Position numbers and translations under genes: made by a program. The notes under the pieces are model-generated. The model saw nothing but the letters and a program-made list of their open reading frames with translations. It had not been told where the DNA came from and did no database searches. Below, piece after piece: positions 52,845 to 62,569 of a stretch of 64,000 nt of DNA. This DNA is from Vibrio aquaticus (lineage in GTDB: Bacteria; Pseudomonadota; Gammaproteobacteria; Enterobacterales; Vibrionaceae). The DNA lies in assembly GCF_003970385.1 (NCBI RefSeq), contig NZ_RXZH01000001.1:62001-126000 (forward strand), written 5' to 3'. Positions within the stretch are counted from its first letter, which is position 1; the number at the start of each line of letters is the position of its first letter.

Positions 52845-55800
52845 ATGAATCACATCACCAAATTTGTTTCCTTTTTACTCATCACAGTTTCATTCTGTGC
52901 ATCTGCGAGTTGGTTAGATGAACTTGTCGATGGCGACTTTACTAAAGCGGAATCGATGGTGGCGAGTGGTGCAGACATCAACACATTTGATGATGAATAC
53001 GGCATGTACCCTATTTTTGCAGCCTATTATTACTCAGGTCTAAATGCCGTGGAGATGCTTGTTCACTATGGGGGAGACATAAATCAAGTCGATGAAGACG
53101 GACGAACACTGCTTTCAATTTCTCTTGAGTCGGGTGAAGCTCTGTCTGCGAAATTATTTTCGGCACTGGGGGCAAAGATTGATGAGGTGCAAAAAACGGG
53201 GGTTGCCCCAATCCATTTGGCGGTTTACTCATTAGATGAAGAGACGATTAGGTGGGTACTTGAACAGCCTAATCAGAACATTAATGCCCAAACTCAAGAC
53301 GATTGGAATGTCATAGAAAGCCTGTATAGCGCGAGCGAGGAGAGTGAGCGCAGGGTATCACCGGACACCGCTTACCTCTTGGTTGAGCAAGGCTTAGACC
53401 TAAACCTTCGTACACACGATGGCTTTTCCCTCTTACACTGGGCCATCTCAATAGAGAACGCAGAGTTACTGAGTTTTTTGCTCACTAAACAACAACCTTC
53501 TCGTTCTGATGTACTCTTGCTCACTGAACTGGCTTTATTTAGCGATGATGAGGCAATTGTCGATTTGATCACTCAGCTTGTAAGCGTAGAAGTCGACAAC
53601 AACCCAGAATTGGAGATCGCCCAACTTAAATTTGCGATTCGCCGGGACAACGAAGCGCAGGTTGAAGCGTTGTTTAAAGCTCAATGGCGAAACCACGTTG
53701 ATCAAGAACAGTGGAACTTACTTCATCTGGCGGCCTATTTTGAGAGTGCTCAAAGTGCGCTGTTCTTGCTTGAAAACGGTGTCGACCCGTTGAGCAGAAA
53801 CATCGATGAATACACGCCGTTGGATTTTGTTCTAGAGGCGAGAAGCGAGATCGTGAATCACTATGTTGATGCTGCGTTTATGCAGGCTTCTGATCCTCAG
53901 ATAATGTTGATCGCAGAACTGATATTTGATTATGAATTAGGCGAGTTATTTCTGACCCATGCTGAACGTTTTAGTGCAGGACAAGTTAGTCAATTGCAGG
54001 AACAACTCAACGATTATTTTGAAAACAATGAGCAGCGAATAATAGCGTGGGTGGAAGAGGCGTTAAAGACAAGCAATCAGGCTCTACTCAATGGAATAGT
54101 GAGCTACGTACCTCGTGCTTATGATGATGTGAGTGTAGTAGAGATAGTGACAAGGATTCCGCAAGAGATGATCCCCGGGGCGTTGCTTGTTCCTGTGATC
54201 TTTCGTCTTGCCGAAGTGGATTCAAGTGAAATTTCAGCGCAGGACGGTCAGGCTTTGCTCAACCAATACGCAGTCAACGCTTTGCCTTTAATGAATGTTG
54301 AGCAAAAGCGAAAACTCTATACTCGATTGCTCGAATACGGCTTTTTTGATCTTGCTTTGACCTTATTAAAAGAGCACACATTGACTGATCCACAGTTGCA
54401 TCTTTATACACTCATGCACAGTGAGGTCGATCCAAATCTACAAACCAGTTATCAAGCACTTGTTAACCACTTAGTCGAGTTAGGCGCAAAGTTAGATGTA
54501 GCCGACAAAGACGACGCGTTGCCGTTACACCATCTCGTCGGTAAGGTGACGGACGAATACTGGCAGGCACAAAGTGTTGGTGTTGACTTCAAAGCTATGT
54601 CAGAGAAGACGCGCTCTGACCTCGAACTTAAGTTGCTCAATAAAGCGCCAGAGATTCTAATAAGATTGATAGGCTCAGATCGATTACTTCTAAGCGAAGA
54701 CTGGGACGTGCTGGTTTGGCAAGCGTATATGACAAACCAACTAGAACTGACCAAAGCCCTTTGGGAGCGTGGAGCTCGAAGCCGCAACCTTAATGGAGAT
54801 GGCTATACGTTGTTGACGGCACTCTACCACCGCACACCGACGGTTACTATTACCGATTGGCTCAGCAAGGAGCCGGGCTCCTTATCAACGGATCTCTTGC
54901 ATCAAGATGGTATGGGGAAGTCGCTACTTGATTACGTAGCGGAGAGAGGGGACAGAGAGACGCTAAGTTGGGTTCTGAGTCTCACGCTTACATTGGACGA
55001 TACGATGCTGGAGAGCTTGGGACGTTCGACCGATGAACGTTTTATGGAAACGTATGTTAGCAAGTTAGACTCACCGCAGTTAGCTCGATTGCTGCATTTT
55101 TCGATTACTCTTAACAACCGCAACTTGTTGTCGATGGTGATTGATAAAGGTGTCGACCCTTATACCGTTAATTCAAGAGGAATGACCGCGTTTGAAGCTG
55201 CAATTAGTAACGGTGATAGACCGATCATTGAGCTACTTAAGCCTCACTATGTTGTTCCAACAGAAACGGACAATCGGCATCAACTCTATGACAGTGACCA
55301 TATTCGGTATTGGTCTTGGCTCTACTATCAGCATGAATTTGATACGTTACTTTCACATCTAGAGTCCCACCTACTTTCTTCTAACCCACATCCGTTTGCT
55401 CGTTATATATGGCTGACTGTAAGAGATAACCTTAAGCGAGTGAATGAAGGTGATACACGGCTTAGTAATGAGTTAAAGCAGGTACTCGGTGCGGGATATC
55501 ATGTCCAAATGGCGATCTTAAACGAGGACTGGTCTACTGCTGTCGCTTTGTATAACTCAATGCAACCTACAGCCACTGACCTATGGTTGATCAACAGTTT
55601 AGCAGGTTATTACATTGACAATGATCAGCTCGATAAGGCTTGGTCGACATTGGAAGACGGCATTCGACTTGCGCCAAATCACTGGCAGCTGATATGGCGA
55701 TATTTAGACAGCTCATGGATTAATGGCGATGATTTCCGTCACAGGGTAACAAAGATTCTTGAAGAACAAAGCCTAGCAGGAACGTTGTTTGAAGAGATAG

Positions 55801-58800
55801 CTCAGCAAGTCTTGAAACGAAGAAGCGTCTACAATTCAGAACTGCTAACAACCAAGATAAAGTGGGCTCAAGAGACCCAAGATTCGAGATTATTGACTGA
55901 CATCGCTTACTTTTATTCCGGCCGTTATTACAGAGAGGATGCGATTGACTCACTGAGTCAGGCTTCGATTCGTTTTCCGTTCTACGCCAATATGAACAAG
56001 ATTGCTGAGTTGCTCGCTGCGACCGACCAAGAAACTCGGCTCAAGCACTTAAGTGATGTGAGGAGTAAATGGTACGTTTTGAATGACGAATCACCCTCAG
56101 TTCGCTCTTTGCGCTATTTCGCTCGTGCCTATGTAGACAGCGGAAATCGAGGAAAAGCGTATCAGATCTATCAAACAATTGGCGAAAACTCATCAGCCTA
56201 TTTGGCGATTCACAAAGCCCATTTATATGAAAAGGATAAGCGATATATCAGCATGGCTAAGGTGATGGAGCCCGTGCTCGAATCGGACTATTTTGATAGT
56301 GACAATTGGGCAGACTACATAACAAGTCTCGATAATATTGGCGAAACCGCAAAAGCTATCAGTGTATTGAAGCAAGCGCTTGAGTCGAATGACACTCCAT
56401 CTATTGATCTCTACAACGCCGGACTATCTCTTTACGATAGCGCTTCTATGCATAAGGCATATAAGGCTCTGCTGAAATCGGCTGTTGCAGACTATCCGCA
56501 AGTTGTGTCACTAAATTTGTCACTGGCTTCGGCTTATCTTGATCAAAATCAGCCTGAAAAAGCATTATCTCTTGTCGAGCGTCTACGGCTTTGGTGGCCT
56601 GATAATAAGCAGGTCATTGCAAAATATTATCTATCACTGACTAAAAAACACAGTGCTGAAGAAGCTTATAACAAGCTGCTGAACGTCGCTCAAAACCAAA
56701 CATGGAATGAGAAACTATGGGGGTATATCGCGGACGTAGACAAGTCTCAAAGCCAGCAAGTTTGGCTTAATTTACTTGAGGTTGACCCAGATAGTTATAT
56801 TGCAATGATCAAGCTAGTGGAGGTGGATTTCATCGCCAAGGATGATCAAAAAGCGGTACAACGACTAGAGAATATTGATTGGCAATCTCTGCCAACTGAA
56901 AGTCGACAGGACTATTTACTGACGAAAGTCTGGGTTCTGTCTGGGATGTCGGGTGATAATGCACAGGAAGCGGTGCTACTTGAACGAATACTGAGTGAAT
57001 GGGAGTGGTATCAATCGAGTTATGGCAGCCTAAGTAATTATCTCTATTATCAACGAGACATACTGTACGCACTTGGTAAGAAGGAGCAATCCAGCCAAGT
57101 TGCTTACGATTATGCTCAGCTGATTCGTGACAATCGAAAGATATACGCGCACTTAGTTCAAAAGCAAAGCGGTACGTTGCCATTTGGCAAAATATATCGA
57201 TATGGCCTTCGCATGATCGAGAGAGATCCTTACAGCAGCGAAAAACTGTCGACCTTTTTGCACTATGCCCTTAAATGGGGGAAAGGGACGCCTGTCATAG
57301 CGTTAGCAAAAATTGACGCAGCAAAACGTAACGGTTTAGTGATTAACAAAGAGTTTGAAGGGCAAGCTAGAAGTCGACTTGGAGACAATATTGCCGAGTT
57401 TTTGGCATACCGTAACGACAGTGGTATCTCTCAGTCGTTGCGCTATATAGGTTGGTTTGAGCGAGCTCGTCATGATGCACTAGACGAAGAAGGTAACCAG
57501 ATAAGATATCGATTTGCTGATGGGTTAGCTGAAGTCGACATACAATTGCCGAATGGAGAGATCATAACCCGCCGAGATGATATTCAATTAGGTAAAGTGA
57601 TTTACCTCTCGCGTGGGCAAGCCTTTGTAAAAGCGAACTACAACGAAGAAAGTAACCTCACGAGAGTTGAAGATTCATCTGGTGCCTATGTGGATCTTAC
57701 TTATGACCGACTAGGTCAAATTAAAAAGATGGTCTCAAAGAACGAAGTTACCCACTTTTCATACAATCAAAATGGCAAGCCAATCGTCATAGAACTAGAG
57801 GGGGTTGGGACTTTACTGATTCGGTATGACGATCAGGGGGAGATAACCGAAGTTCACAGTGAAGATGGTCATCAAGTTGCTCTAAAACTGACTCGAAATT
57901 TCCAATCACTGTTGTCACTCACTCAGTCGTTAGAAAGAGCTATTTCTAAATTTGAACTGCCTGACATTGCATCGGACGATCCAAAATTGGCGGAGCTTAG
58001 ACAAAGTTACAATGAAACTGAGTACGGCAGTGAGGAAGAAGTCACAACAGCGTTATCACTGGCGCAGTATCTTGCAGACAATGCTAAATCGAGTCCAAAG
58101 TACGCGAACGAAGCAATATCAATCACTCATGATCTTTTCCAACAGTATTATAATGAAGTCAGCGCGAGAGAGCAGGTTGCCGAAGCGGTATGGCTGTGGC
58201 ATTGGGTACAAAGTGGTATTAAGCCTAATGGTCTAGGAGCAGAAGACTTTGCCATGAGTCAGGCGATGATGACATGGTTAAATTCGGGGTCAGATAGATC
58301 ATCACCGATGAATAACATACAAGAACAAATTCACCGTTTAAAGATGGCAGAGCTGCCCAAATCCAATTGGCTCGAAAGCAATATCTTGAATAACAGTGGT
58401 TATTGGTATCGGGAAAATTTACCCACCTTACTCGGTGAATCACTCGCAGAATCTAGCGTCTCCTCGCTCGTATCAACGAACAAAGGTGATGTATTACTTG
58501 GCACCGAACAAGGGCTCTTACTAAGGAGGGATAGCTTCTGGAGCTGGTATGTTTATGATGGTGTAGCAAGTAAGTTTGTACGTGTGGGTACAAAACCAGA
58601 ACCTGCTCCCCGACATCGCATCAACGCAGTCACCGTCGATAGCCATGATTCTGTATGGGTCGCTACAGATGGTGGCCTTTTCCGTATCGACGCCTCAGGA
58701 GAAACCACCCGGTGGAGTGGAATAGATGAAGAATTACCTGATCCTGTAATTAGACATATTACTTCGAGCCCGATAGGTACATCCTTGATAGCAGGCAATC

Positions 58801-61763
58801 AAATTGGCCATTGGAACTCGGATACCAAGGCATTTGATTGGTTGGCCACCCCATCAGAACATCTTGATGAGGTTTACCCAGTGGCGCGTGATATGTGGTT
58901 GATAAAAAGCCAAGGCCAAATCGCTTATCAAAATGGGCAAGGTGAACTTACGACTCTAATCGAAGATATTGAACACCTTGTTTGGCATGCGAGCGAAAAT
59001 ACATTGTGGTTGTGGGATGGAGACCGCTTACTGCAATCTACATTGGTAGATGGGGCATTTACGCTTCCGCGACCCGTCGCAGACAAATCTCAGTTGAACC
59101 TGAGTGAGCGTCTGCATTCGATGAGTATGGTTTCAATACCTGAAGTCGGAGAGAGGCTTGTCGCTCTCACCGATCAAGGTTTCTCTATTTGGAATGAGGG
59201 CTATTTCACTTCCCTTTCTCTCCCTTATGAATCGCAGCGTGGGGGCTTGAATATTGGGCCTTATCGAATAGCAATGGATGGCTCTAGTACCTGGTCAATG
59301 GTGACAGAAGAGGGGCTATATCAATTTTCACCTACACGGAGTCAAAGAATCACTCAATATGGAGAAGTTCGAGACCTGCTCTACTTACCCGATGTTGATG
59401 TAACTTTTGCTGCAACCGGTAATGAGATCATCGCGCTGTTAGATGAAGGCAAGGAGCAACTTGTTCCTACGTTCTACAGTGACGTCAATGCGAAGATCCT
59501 GAGACACAACAGTGAAGGCGACATCATTAGCCACTCACGTAACCAAGTGGTAAAAATTCAAGGAGCGGAAGCGACCATAACAGAGTTGTTTGATGCGGTT
59601 AGCGAAGACGAAAATGGTCAAATTGCAGACATATATGTTGATCATGATGATTCTATATGGGTGACCGCAGGGGCTGATTTGTTCCATTGGACACCAGATA
59701 ATCTAGAGCGTTACAACTATTATGTGGACCCGATTAAATTTCCTGCTAGGAGTAACCAGCTCGCAACTATCTTCCGTGACTTAAAAGGCGATTTATATGT
59801 AGTGGCATCGGACGAAGGTCACCTAAATCACGGTGGTGTTTATCTGGTCGGTGGTTTGTTGAAACTCACAGATAATGGTTTCGTCCGAGTAAGTGAGGAA
59901 GGTCGCCCTAGGTGGTTCACTGTGGGTTACACGCCGATCTCAGACTCGGATGCCATTGTCTCAACAACGGGGGAGTTTCTTTTAGATGATGGAACAAAAT
60001 GGACATCATACAAACAGAGAAAAGATGTCAGCTACTTAGAGATGTTGCGTCAAGGAAACATGATTTTCCTTGGGGGGCCGGGTGCTCAAATCCAAAAAGA
60101 GGACGCTTGGCTGTTCCCTTCAGCGGGTGGTGTTGTTGGCTATTACAAAGGCAGGTGGTTTTACCCAGATCGTATCAACCAATTGCTACCAGACGATCAA
60201 GCGCTGGGACAATATGGGGCGCGTGTGATTCATTCCGTTGCGTCAGATCCAACTGGTCGAGTCTACGTGAGCACGGACCTAGGTCTTTTGATCTACAAAG
60301 CGGGCAGTTTAGCGTCATTACTTACTGATCATTTAAGGGGTGAAGAGGCGTTCACTTTTCAGAACATACAAGTACAAACTGAACTGTCAAAGATGTTTCT
60401 AGATAAAATTCCCGCAGACAGCGAACAAGGGCAGCTCATCGCCTCCTATCAAGCGCTTGAATCAGAACTGTATACACTTGAGTCAGAACAGCAAGAAATC
60501 GCTGAACAACAAGAAAAAGGTGCGGTAGTTAACACCAAACTGGATAGTAAAGGCCGTGAAATCAACTTTGTAAAAGAGATAAAAAAACGAGAAAGAAAGC
60601 GTCAAAAACTATTGGCAGAGCTAGAAAGAGATCATCAGGCGTTGTATCAGATGCTGCGTCTTGATCCCCGTGAAATTGGTGCGATGCATGACAAACTAAC
60701 CGAGAGTCAAATTTTGGTTCAATACATTCCAACACCCGATAAGCTCCTCACGCAAATAGTCACTAGTGAGGGGAGCCAAGTGGTTCAAATTGAAGTGAGC
60801 GAAGAAGAGTTAGAGCAGCATATCAAGACGGCGACAGTCGGTTTAAGGTTAAAAGCGATGAACCTTAATGTGGAACAAGCGGCGTCATCTTTTGAAGGGT
60901 TTGCTCTTAACAGAGGCTTCATCAAGAAATCAAACCCTCAACCGAAGCAAGCGCTCAATAAAAGCTTAGAATGGCTGTATGACAAATTGTTACGGCCAAT
61001 AGAAGCTGACCTCAACCAACATGAGCAAATATTTGTGACACCAGTAGGGAGCTTAAACTACTTGCCGTTTTCGGCTTTAATCCGAACTCAAACTCCGGCA
61101 CTCGAATATGCTGTGGAACGCTATAACATCGGAGTTCTGCCCTCTATGTATCATTTCAACTTAGTAATGGATAAGGAAGAATCACTGAATGAGATGGCAC
61201 TCTTTATCTCTGACCCAGACGGTTCGTTGCCAGGAGCGCGGGCTGAAGTCGCTTACATTCAACAAAGTGTACAACACGAAACCTTGGTACTAGAAGGCGA
61301 AGAGGCGTCCTTAGATGAACTCGACAGCTCTGCATACGACAGTCGATTCATCCACTTTGCTACACACGGTGTCCTTGATAGTGAAGATCCAGCGGCAAGC
61401 TATTTATTGATGGCCAACAACGAACGCCTTGGAATTATTGATATCTCGGTGATGGACTTAGCGGAAACCGACATTGTTGTGCTTTCAGCTTGTGAGTCGG
61501 GTATTGGTAAAAAAGGACTTGAATACGCTTCGTTAGCTAGGGCATTTGCTCACGCCAAAGTGCCAACAATCGTTGCAAGCTATTGGCAAGTAGATGATAG
61601 AGCGACTGCCGAGTTGATGAAAACTTTTTATCTAGAGCTAGATAATGACAAGGTGAACAACTTTTCAGCGTTAGCCAATGCACAAAGGGCGTTAATTTTG
61701 CGCGGAGGAGAAATCTCAGATCCTGCTTCGTGGGCGGCATTTAGTGTGTTTGGTAAACCGTAA
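52845..61763 (+). CDS. Giant secreted ankyrin-TPR-propeller-CHAT protease
   Basis: This 2972-residue single reading frame has a signal peptide (about 1-20, ending SFCASA). Ankyrin-like repeats occupy about 25-340 and 540-805 (e.g. KGVDPYTVNSRGMTAFEAAI); TPR-like helical repeats about 885-1490; YD/RHS-like beta repeats about 1555-1690 (LTYDRLGQIKKM, FSYNQNGKPIVIE). A sensor-type propeller lies at about 1875-2500 (VWVATDGGLFRID, VYVSTDLGLLIY) and a charged coiled coil at about 2535-2605. The last 350 residues are a CHAT domain: FVTPVGSLNYLPFSALI, IHFATHGVLD with His2841 and VVLSACESG with Cys2883. The 42-residue His-Cys spacing fits CHAT proteases. It is probably a large receptor-scaffold that turns on its protease upon binding; this is inference. 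Confidence 0.87.
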   Translation: MNHITKFVSFLLITVSFCASASWLDELVDGDFTKAESMVASGADINTFDDEYGMYPIFAAYYYSGLNAVEMLVHYGGDINQVDEDGRTLLSISLESGEALSAKLFSALGAKIDEVQKTGVAPIHLAVYSLDEETIRWVLEQPNQNINAQTQDDWNVIESLYSASEESERRVSPDTAYLLVEQGLDLNLRTHDGFSLLHWAISIENAELLSFLLTKQQPSRSDVLLLTELALFSDDEAIVDLITQLVSVEVDNNPELEIAQLKFAIRRDNEAQVEALFKAQWRNHVDQEQWNLLHLAAYFESAQSALFLLENGVDPLSRNIDEYTPLDFVLEARSEIVNHYVDAAFMQASDPQIMLIAELIFDYELGELFLTHAERFSAGQVSQLQEQLNDYFENNEQRIIAWVEEALKTSNQALLNGIVSYVPRAYDDVSVVEIVTRIPQEMIPGALLVPVIFRLAEVDSSEISAQDGQALLNQYAVNALPLMNVEQKRKLYTRLLEYGFFDLALTLLKEHTLTDPQLHLYTLMHSEVDPNLQTSYQALVNHLVELGAKLDVADKDDALPLHHLVGKVTDEYWQAQSVGVDFKAMSEKTRSDLELKLLNKAPEILIRLIGSDRLLLSEDWDVLVWQAYMTNQLELTKALWERGARSRNLNGDGYTLLTALYHRTPTVTITDWLSKEPGSLSTDLLHQDGMGKSLLDYVAERGDRETLSWVLSLTLTLDDTMLESLGRSTDERFMETYVSKLDSPQLARLLHFSITLNNRNLLSMVIDKGVDPYTVNSRGMTAFEAAISNGDRPIIELLKPHYVVPTETDNRHQLYDSDHIRYWSWLYYQHEFDTLLSHLESHLLSSNPHPFARYIWLTVRDNLKRVNEGDTRLSNELKQVLGAGYHVQMAILNEDWSTAVALYNSMQPTATDLWLINSLAGYYIDNDQLDKAWSTLEDGIRLAPNHWQLIWRYLDSSWINGDDFRHRVTKILEEQSLAGTLFEEIAQQVLKRRSVYNSELLTTKIKWAQETQDSRLLTDIAYFYSGRYYREDAIDSLSQASIRFPFYANMNKIAELLAATDQETRLKHLSDVRSKWYVLNDESPSVRSLRYFARAYVDSGNRGKAYQIYQTIGENSSAYLAIHKAHLYEKDKRYISMAKVMEPVLESDYFDSDNWADYITSLDNIGETAKAISVLKQALESNDTPSIDLYNAGLSLYDSASMHKAYKALLKSAVADYPQVVSLNLSLASAYLDQNQPEKALSLVERLRLWWPDNKQVIAKYYLSLTKKHSAEEAYNKLLNVAQNQTWNEKLWGYIADVDKSQSQQVWLNLLEVDPDSYIAMIKLVEVDFIAKDDQKAVQRLENIDWQSLPTESRQDYLLTKVWVLSGMSGDNAQEAVLLERILSEWEWYQSSYGSLSNYLYYQRDILYALGKKEQSSQVAYDYAQLIRDNRKIYAHLVQKQSGTLPFGKIYRYGLRMIERDPYSSEKLSTFLHYALKWGKGTPVIALAKIDAAKRNGLVINKEFEGQARSRLGDNIAEFLAYRNDSGISQSLRYIGWFERARHDALDEEGNQIRYRFADGLAEVDIQLPNGEIITRRDDIQLGKVIYLSRGQAFVKANYNEESNLTRVEDSSGAYVDLTYDRLGQIKKMVSKNEVTHFSYNQNGKPIVIELEGVGTLLIRYDDQGEITEVHSEDGHQVALKLTRNFQSLLSLTQSLERAISKFELPDIASDDPKLAELRQSYNETEYGSEEEVTTALSLAQYLADNAKSSPKYANEAISITHDLFQQYYNEVSAREQVAEAVWLWHWVQSGIKPNGLGAEDFAMSQAMMTWLNSGSDRSSPMNNIQEQIHRLKMAELPKSNWLESNILNNSGYWYRENLPTLLGESLAESSVSSLVSTNKGDVLLGTEQGLLLRRDSFWSWYVYDGVASKFVRVGTKPEPAPRHRINAVTVDSHDSVWVATDGGLFRIDASGETTRWSGIDEELPDPVIRHITSSPIGTSLIAGNQIGHWNSDTKAFDWLATPSEHLDEVYPVARDMWLIKSQGQIAYQNGQGELTTLIEDIEHLVWHASENTLWLWDGDRLLQSTLVDGAFTLPRPVADKSQLNLSERLHSMSMVSIPEVGERLVALTDQGFSIWNEGYFTSLSLPYESQRGGLNIGPYRIAMDGSSTWSMVTEEGLYQFSPTRSQRITQYGEVRDLLYLPDVDVTFAATGNEIIALLDEGKEQLVPTFYSDVNAKILRHNSEGDIISHSRNQVVKIQGAEATITELFDAVSEDENGQIADIYVDHDDSIWVTAGADLFHWTPDNLERYNYYVDPIKFPARSNQLATIFRDLKGDLYVVASDEGHLNHGGVYLVGGLLKLTDNGFVRVSEEGRPRWFTVGYTPISDSDAIVSTTGEFLLDDGTKWTSYKQRKDVSYLEMLRQGNMIFLGGPGAQIQKEDAWLFPSAGGVVGYYKGRWFYPDRINQLLPDDQALGQYGARVIHSVASDPTGRVYVSTDLGLLIYKAGSLASLLTDHLRGEEAFTFQNIQVQTELSKMFLDKIPADSEQGQLIASYQALESELYTLESEQQEIAEQQEKGAVVNTKLDSKGREINFVKEIKKRERKRQKLLAELERDHQALYQMLRLDPREIGAMHDKLTESQILVQYIPTPDKLLTQIVTSEGSQVVQIEVSEEELEQHIKTATVGLRLKAMNLNVEQAASSFEGFALNRGFIKKSNPQPKQALNKSLEWLYDKLLRPIEADLNQHEQIFVTPVGSLNYLPFSALIRTQTPALEYAVERYNIGVLPSMYHFNLVMDKEESLNEMALFISDPDGSLPGARAEVAYIQQSVQHETLVLEGEEASLDELDSSAYDSRFIHFATHGVLDSEDPAASYLLMANNERLGIIDISVMDLAETDIVVLSACESGIGKKGLEYASLARAFAHAKVPTIVASYWQVDDRATAELMKTFYLELDNDKVNNFSALANAQRALILRGGEISDPASWAAFSVFGKP

Positions 61764-61793
61764 CTGTCTTAGAGGTAATAATCGTCTGTCATA

Positions 61794-61814
61794 GCTTAAC
61801 CTTGGTTATGCTTT
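61794..61814 (+). terminator. Weak terminator candidate after the CHAT gene
   Basis: An 8-base stem with one mismatch (GCTTAACC / GGTTATGC) over a 2-base loop is followed by TTTGATTTG. The loop is very short and the T-run broken, so this is only a candidate. Confidence 0.3.
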
Positions 61815-61876
61815 GATTTGTAATGAAATAGGTGATCTGTTTTATTGTAAGTAATGAACAAAGGGAAGGATAGGTA

Positions 61877-62569
61877 ATGAAAACGATAGGGATCATTGGC
61901 GGAATGAGTTGGGAGTCCACAGCTGAATATTACAAACAGCTCAATGAGGGCGTAAAACAGTACAAAGGTGGACTGCATTCGGCGAAGATCATCCTCAATA
62001 GTGTCGACTTTGCAGAAGTAGAAGCGCTGCAACGAAGTGGAGAATGGGACAAAAGCGCCGTATTACTGTGTGATGCAGCTCAGTCAGTTGAGCGAGCGGG
62101 AGCCGATTTCGTTTTGATCGCGACCAATACGATGCACAAAGTGGCGGAGCAAGTTGAAGAAGCCATTTCTATCCCATTACTTCATATCGCTGATGCGACA
62201 GGAGCTGAATTGGTGAGGCAGGGCATCACCAAAGTAGGACTGCTGGGTACGGCATTTACTATGGAGCAAGGGTTTTACAAGCAGCGCCTTACTGACAAGT
62301 TCGGCATTGAGGTCATCGTGCCTAACGGTGTTCAGCGTAAGCTCGTTCATGATGTGATTTATAACGAGCTCTGCATGGGTGTGATTTCGCGAAGATCAGA
62401 AGATGATTTCCACACCATCATTCGTGAGCTTGCAATGAACGGCGCACAAGGCGTGATCTTGGGTTGTACTGAGATAGGCCTGTTGGTCTCGCAAGATGAA
62501 ACAGAGATATCACTGTTTGATACGGTTGAGATCCATGCGCATACTGCGGTCAAAGAGGCCGTGAGTTAA
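61877..62569 (+). CDS. Aspartate/glutamate-racemase-family protein (YgeA-like), first catalytic Cys missing
   Basis: This 230-residue protein is very like YgeA in wording (MKTIGIIGGMSWEST, SVDFAEVE, RSGEWDK, LLGTAFTMEQ.FY). Cofactor-free racemases of this family use two Cys. The second is present in ILGCTEIGLL, but the first, normally a Cys just before TNTMHK, is Ala82 here (GCG codon in IATNTMHK). Racemisation by the two-base mechanism should therefore be impaired; it may act on one enantiomer, as a decarboxylase or lyase-like enzyme, or be a binding protein. The next gene (MFS) starts in the stop codon, so the two are coupled and perhaps share a substrate. Confidence 0.82.
   Translation: MKTIGIIGGMSWESTAEYYKQLNEGVKQYKGGLHSAKIILNSVDFAEVEALQRSGEWDKSAVLLCDAAQSVERAGADFVLIATNTMHKVAEQVEEAISIPLLHIADATGAELVRQGITKVGLLGTAFTMEQGFYKQRLTDKFGIEVIVPNGVQRKLVHDVIYNELCMGVISRRSEDDFHTIIRELAMNGAQGVILGCTEIGLLVSQDETEISLFDTVEIHAHTAVKEAVS

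Noticed and set aside
42344-61763. The caspase/CHAT run as a recently acquired genomic island
   Set aside because: No integrase, tRNA, att-like repeats or transposase at either end, and base and codon use look like the neighbours by eye. Flanking genes are ordinary Vibrio genes, so transfer cannot be claimed from this window.
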